A DNA stretch of 21,720 nt from a virus. Position 1 is the first letter of the stretch. Every line of letters starts with the position of its first letter. The position numbers were made by a program, and so were the translations under genes. Positions 19,546-21,720 of the stretch are shown piece after piece. The stretch lies in IMG/VR virus record IMGVR_UViG_3300037070_007697, positions 1 through 21,720 of that record; one strand, 5' to 3'. The notes beneath the pieces are model-generated. The model saw only the letters and a list, made by a program, of their open reading frames with translations. It was not told where the DNA came from and did not search any database.

Positions 19546-20084
19546 GTTTGTAGCAGCCGCCCAACCCGGATCCGCAGCTCCGCGCCCGGGGTCATGTCTT
19601 CCCACTCCTCGCCAGCCGGCCAGGAGCGAACGCTGACATCCCATTTTCCCCTCTGAACCCGGCCGTATACGTCTTCCACCTCACAGTGCATCAAGAGCCC
19701 CCGCTCGTCCGGTTTGATCGAATAACGCCGGCAGAGGTCGGCCGCCGCGATGATGGCCGCGTTCCACTGGACGCGCGTCAAGGGGAACGGTCCCGGCGCG
19801 AACGGCTTCTCATTGGCGCCAGCCATCCCGCAGAGGGACAACCCGATACTCCCGGTGTTCAGCCCGCGCGTATGGGCCGCATAATCGCCGTCGGCGGTCG
19901 AGAGGTTGTCGGTGATCGCATGCTCGCCCCGGTGGACGTGACCGACCCGATTGACCAGGATATGGTAGGCTTCCAGATCCTCGGCAGAGGGAAAAGAAGC
20001 CCCCGCTGTCCAGTGGCAGACGATCCTCTTGATGCTACCCGCCGGGCAGGCCGGCATCCAATCTCCCGGGATCACTTTCGGCAT
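19542..20084 (-). CDS. N-acetylmuramoyl-L-alanine amidase (Amidase_2), endolysin
   Basis: The 180-residue product matches type 2 amidases, which cut between muramic acid and the stem peptide. Probable zinc ligands are His24 (RIVCHWTAG), His133 (LLMHCEVED) and Asp149 (GKWDV); YHILVNRVGHVHRG and AAHTRGLNTGSIGLSLCG give the substrate groove and core strands. There is no signal peptide or separate wall-binding domain, so release probably needs a holin. ATG 20084 is chosen because GGGAGG lies 9 bases upstream; the frame extends to 20156 without support. It has its own leftward promoter and converges on the small membrane gene cluster. Confidence 0.9.
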   Translation of the reverse strand: MPKVIPGDWMPACPAGSIKRIVCHWTAGASFPSAEDLEAYHILVNRVGHVHRGEHAITDNLSTADGDYAAHTRGLNTGSIGLSLCGMAGANEKPFAPGPFPLTRVQWNAAIIAAADLCRRYSIKPDERGLLMHCEVEDVYGRVQRGKWDVSVRSWPAGEEWEDMTPGAELRIRVGRLLQT

Positions 20085-20104
20085 GGTCGGTTCCCTCCCG
20101 TCCC

Positions 20105-20134
20105 ATTCTAGCATTCGAGGGGAAGGTCGCGCAA
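20105..20134 (-). promoter_or_regulatory. Leftward amidase promoter, extended -10
   Basis: On the minus strand TTGCGC (20134-20129), 18-base spacer and TAGAAT (20110-20105), with TGC directly before the -10. Predicted start near 20098, leaving a short leader that still contains GGGAGG. Confidence 0.6.
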
Positions 20135-20160
20135 TCTTTCTCGTTTTCCAGGGCATTTTG

Positions 20161-20217
20161 TTGCCCGCAGGCCGATGGATGTGGTATCATGAGCATGAGG
20201 CAGCAGTCAATCAGACG
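20161..20217 (+). promoter_or_regulatory. Promoter P3 with TCAATCAGACG box
   Basis: TTGCCC (20161-20166), 18-base spacer, TATCAT (20185-20190) with TGG just before it. Downstream, TCAATCAGACG (20207-20217) matches the ACAATCAGACG box of P1 in 10 of 11 bases, though 5 bases farther from the -10. It drives the tandem-HTH gene. Confidence 0.65.
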
Positions 20218-20232
20218 CTTAAGGGAGGGCTC

Positions 20233-20730
20233 ATGACGGAGGAGAACGACCAGCGACTCACAACCAAAGAGGCGGGGGTCCTGGTAGGGATGTCGGAACG
20301 GAACATGCGGATCAAGGCGAGCCGGGGGGAACTCCCCTCGATTTTCGGCCGGCGCTCCGACAGCCGGATGCCGGGCTACCTGATCCGGCGCGAGGATCTC
20401 GATGCCTGGGCGAAGGGGCGCGGGCTCAACGAGCCGTCTCGTCTGCCGGAGGAGCTGCACGATCATTGCTGCACGATGCGGGAGGCAGCGCGGGTGCTCT
20501 GTCTCCACCATCAGACGATCGAGCGGGCGATCTCGGAGGGCCGGATCCCGACTTACAAACAGGGCCGGCGCAAGCGCTCCCTGGTGAAGCTCGGGGACGT
20601 CGAGGCGTGGCGGCGCAGTAAACGCCAGGGCCCGGCTCGGATGAAGCCGTTAGTAGTCAACGAGGGGCTCGTGGCGGCATTGCTGGCGCAGCGACGGAAC
20701 ACCGCGCCCGACGCCGCGAGCCAGCCATAA
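20233..20730 (+). CDS. Tandem helix-turn-helix (excisionase/MerR-type) DNA-binding protein
   Basis: ATG 20233 has AAGGGAGGG upstream. The 165-residue product has two HTH_17-like units: residues ~9-60 (LTTKEAGVLVGMSERNMRIK, YLIRREDLDAWAKG) and ~81-128 (TMREAARVLCLHHQTIERAI, SLVKLGDVEAWRRSK), each ending with the wing and D-L/V-x-A-W motif. The C-terminal 35 residues are basic and Ala-rich. It probably acts as a regulator, excisionase-like factor or origin-binding protein. Its stop lies on the T-run side of a leftward terminator. Confidence 0.8.
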   Translation: MTEENDQRLTTKEAGVLVGMSERNMRIKASRGELPSIFGRRSDSRMPGYLIRREDLDAWAKGRGLNEPSRLPEELHDHCCTMREAARVLCLHHQTIERAISEGRIPTYKQGRRKRSLVKLGDVEAWRRSKRQGPARMKPLVVNEGLVAALLAQRRNTAPDAASQP

Positions 20731-20761
20731 AAAAAGGCCCGGCGCGCGGGGCGCCAGGGCC
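20729..20761 (-). terminator. Strong leftward intrinsic terminator
   Basis: On the minus strand GGCCC-T-GGCGC pairs with GCGCC-GGGCC (10 bp, one bulged base) around a 5-nt loop, followed by T7. It faces leftward only, against the direction of both flanking genes. Confidence 0.85.
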
Positions 20762-20779
20762 GCAACGAACAAACCATAC
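20729..20779 (-). ncRNA. Candidate ~50-nt leftward small RNA
   Basis: A promoter (20815-20786) and an intrinsic terminator (20761-20729) face leftward with only about 50 bases between predicted start and T-run, and no gene fits between. The RNA would consist of a short U/G-rich 5' part and the terminator stem, and would touch the 3' end of the tandem-HTH message by antisense pairing over its last bases. Small RNAs of this build are usual in phages; the role is unknown. Confidence 0.5.
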
Positions 20780-20785
20780 AAATCC

Positions 20786-20815
20786 ATTCTAACACGAAAG
20801 ACCGGCTATTGTCCA
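20786..20815 (-). promoter_or_regulatory. Leftward promoter of candidate small RNA
   Basis: On the minus strand TGGACA (20815-20810), 18-base spacer, TAGAAT (20791-20786) with TGT just before the -10. The -10 is the same as in the amidase promoter. Confidence 0.55.
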
Positions 20816-20825
20816 GAGAGTTTTG

Positions 20826-20851
20826 CGGCTGCTTCCTGTAGGTTGCAGCCG
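20826..20851. promoter_or_regulatory. 26-bp palindrome, operator-like
   Basis: CGGCTGC-tt-CCT-gt-AGG-tt-GCAGCCG is symmetric at 20 of 26 positions, with the mismatches also placed symmetrically. It lies between the small-RNA promoter and the winged-helix gene at 20928, the usual place for a dimeric repressor site. Confidence 0.6.
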
Positions 20852-20927
20852 TCAACAGGGAGTTTCGTCATGGGAGCAGGAATGAGGAACACCTCCGCTT
20901 TTTCAGCGGTATCGGGAAGGGGAGGGA

Positions 20928-21242
20928 ATGGACGAACCATTTATCCGTCCGGAAATCTCCGGCGTGGAGTGCGTGGCGGTGCCACGCTGGCTGTTGGAGC
21001 GGCTCGGTTCGCTGGGCGACGAGCCGTTGCGGATCGTTCTGACATTTTTAGTCGCCGAGCATGCGGCGAAACAGGCAGGAGTTCCCGTGACCCTTGGGGA
21101 ACTCGCAGAAAATGCGGGACTCAGTGTGGGTCGCACCTCCCTGGCGCTCCTCTCCCTCGTCCGCGAGGGGGTGGTTAGCGTCGAGGAGGAGCATCGGTTT
21201 GGGCTAGTGGCATTGCTGCCGCCGGCTGCCGAGCCTGGATAA
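20928..21242 (+). CDS. Small winged-helix-like DNA-binding protein
   Basis: ATG 20928 is preceded by GGGGAGGG. The 104-residue product shows VPVTLGELAENAGLSVGRTS followed by LALLSLVREGVVSVEEEHRF, a winged helix-turn-helix with wing, typical of replication-initiation or regulatory proteins (DnaD/RepA-N-like region in outline). Its N-terminal half (PRWLLERLGSLGDEPLRIVL) is helical. The next gene starts 5 bases after the stop and also has an HTH-like region, so the two may form a replication or control pair. Confidence 0.65.
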   Translation: MDEPFIRPEISGVECVAVPRWLLERLGSLGDEPLRIVLTFLVAEHAAKQAGVPVTLGELAENAGLSVGRTSLALLSLVREGVVSVEEEHRFGLVALLPPAAEPG

Positions 21243-21247
21243 GCAAG

Positions 21248-21720
21248 ATGCCCAGAGGCGACCCAAACGGCACTCGAATCCTCACACCCGCAACGCGGCG
21301 GGCCTTTGCCCGTGAGGTCAACGGACTTATGGATATCCCTGCCTTGAAGACGGGGCACTTCCTGCTGATGGAAATGACGGCCGCCGGCTTCGTCCCGGTC
21401 GCTGCGTCCCTCGCCAACATCCAGTTCGCGACGGGGCTCTCTCTCTATAGTGTGCGCCGTTCGCTCGAGACGCTCGAGGATGCGCAGATCATCGCGCGGC
21501 GCCGGCGTATCGGACATGCGCAAACGGATCTCTACGCTCCGGGGACGGCGATCAACGGGCAGGCAAGCGACGAGGAGGAGATCGAGGTCCACGTTCGGGG
21601 TCCGACCATGTTAACAACCCCACGGCGTTCGCTGCGCCGTGGGGTTGTTATTCCGTTTGCTTGCCCCTTCAGCCGAGGAACGAAGCAGCCATTCGATTGT
21701 GTCCACCCAGATTGTAACAC
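21248..21720 (+). CDS. HTH-containing protein, 3' end cut by window edge
   Basis: ATG 21248 opens a frame that stays open to the window end (157 codons seen). Residues ~50-85 (AASLANIQFATGLSLYSVRR, SLETLEDAQIIARRRR) look like a winged helix as in replication-initiator or phage replisome organiser proteins. An acidic link follows. Around residues 123-135 the DNA forms a 16-bp perfect hairpin that the frame reads through, after which PFACPFSRGTKQPFDCVHPD and Cys could be a zinc site. No ribosome site is clear; coupling to the upstream gene is likely. Confidence 0.6.
   Translation, partial: MPRGDPNGTRILTPATRRAFAREVNGLMDIPALKTGHFLLMEMTAAGFVPVAASLANIQFATGLSLYSVRRSLETLEDAQIIARRRRIGHAQTDLYAPGTAINGQASDEEEIEVHVRGPTMLTTPRRSLRRGVVIPFACPFSRGTKQPFDCVHPDCN
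21612..21650. repeat. 16-bp perfect inverted repeat, terminator-like
   Basis: TAACAACCCCACGGCG (21612-21627) pairs with CGCCGTGGGGTTGTTA (21635-21650) around a 7-nt loop. The stem ends AACAA/TTGTT make it look like a bidirectional terminator, yet it lies within an open frame on the plus strand. Confidence 0.85.

Noticed and set aside
1-21720. tRNA genes, rRNA genes, CRISPR arrays, integrase or transposase genes.
   Set aside because: Looked for on both strands by eye; no cloverleaf-like, spaced-repeat or recombinase-like sequence was found, although weak tRNA-like folds cannot be excluded without software.

Overview
The window reads as part of a tailed double-stranded DNA phage or prophage (HK97-type portal, terminase, head-morphogenesis domain, amidase) from a GC-rich bacterium. 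Promoters are sigma70-like (TTGACA-17-TATACT type) and most genes have AGGAGG-type ribosome sites. No host gene, integrase, tRNA or rRNA was seen, so temperate versus virulent lifestyle and exact host (a GC-rich environmental lineage is only a guess) stay open.

Left arm (1-7813, all leftward): read in transcription order, a hypothetical gene, a ParB-like/DNA methyltransferase, terminase small subunit, terminase large subunit split by an in-frame TAG into ATPase and nuclease ORFs, a 42-residue membrane protein, the portal, a second DNA methyltransferase, a head-morphogenesis protein and the start of a further gene. This is the DNA packaging and head module, with two modification enzymes embedded in it.

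Centre (7814-8521): a mostly non-coding divergent region with an 11-bp hairpin, a terminator- or operator-like dyad, a copy of a 27-nt repeat also found in the portal gene, and a strong rightward promoter.

Right arm, part 1 (8522-14298, mostly rightward): small genes, tightly packed and often overlapping by ATGA/GTGA. They include a DUF6166-like protein, two paralogous SWIM-type zinc proteins, several Cys-rich proteins and a Rad52/Sak-like annealing protein candidate. Two promoters share an 18-nt upstream sequence and a downstream ACAATCAGACG-like box. GC hairpins with 5-nt loops sit just before several ribosome sites. A leftward gene encodes a helix-turn-helix protein with a C-terminal membrane anchor.

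Right arm, part 2 (14331-20084): a secreted stand-alone propeptide-like protein, a secreted subtilisin-CAP fusion, a membrane-anchored NlpC/P60-like protein, an HNH-AP2 homing-type endonuclease that appears to have invaded the end of the NlpC-like gene, small membrane proteins and a leftward amidase. This looks like an envelope-acting or lysis region.

Right end (20085-21720): a divergent promoter region, a tandem-HTH regulator, a probable short leftward RNA with its own promoter and terminator, and two winged-helix-like genes, the last one cut by the window end.
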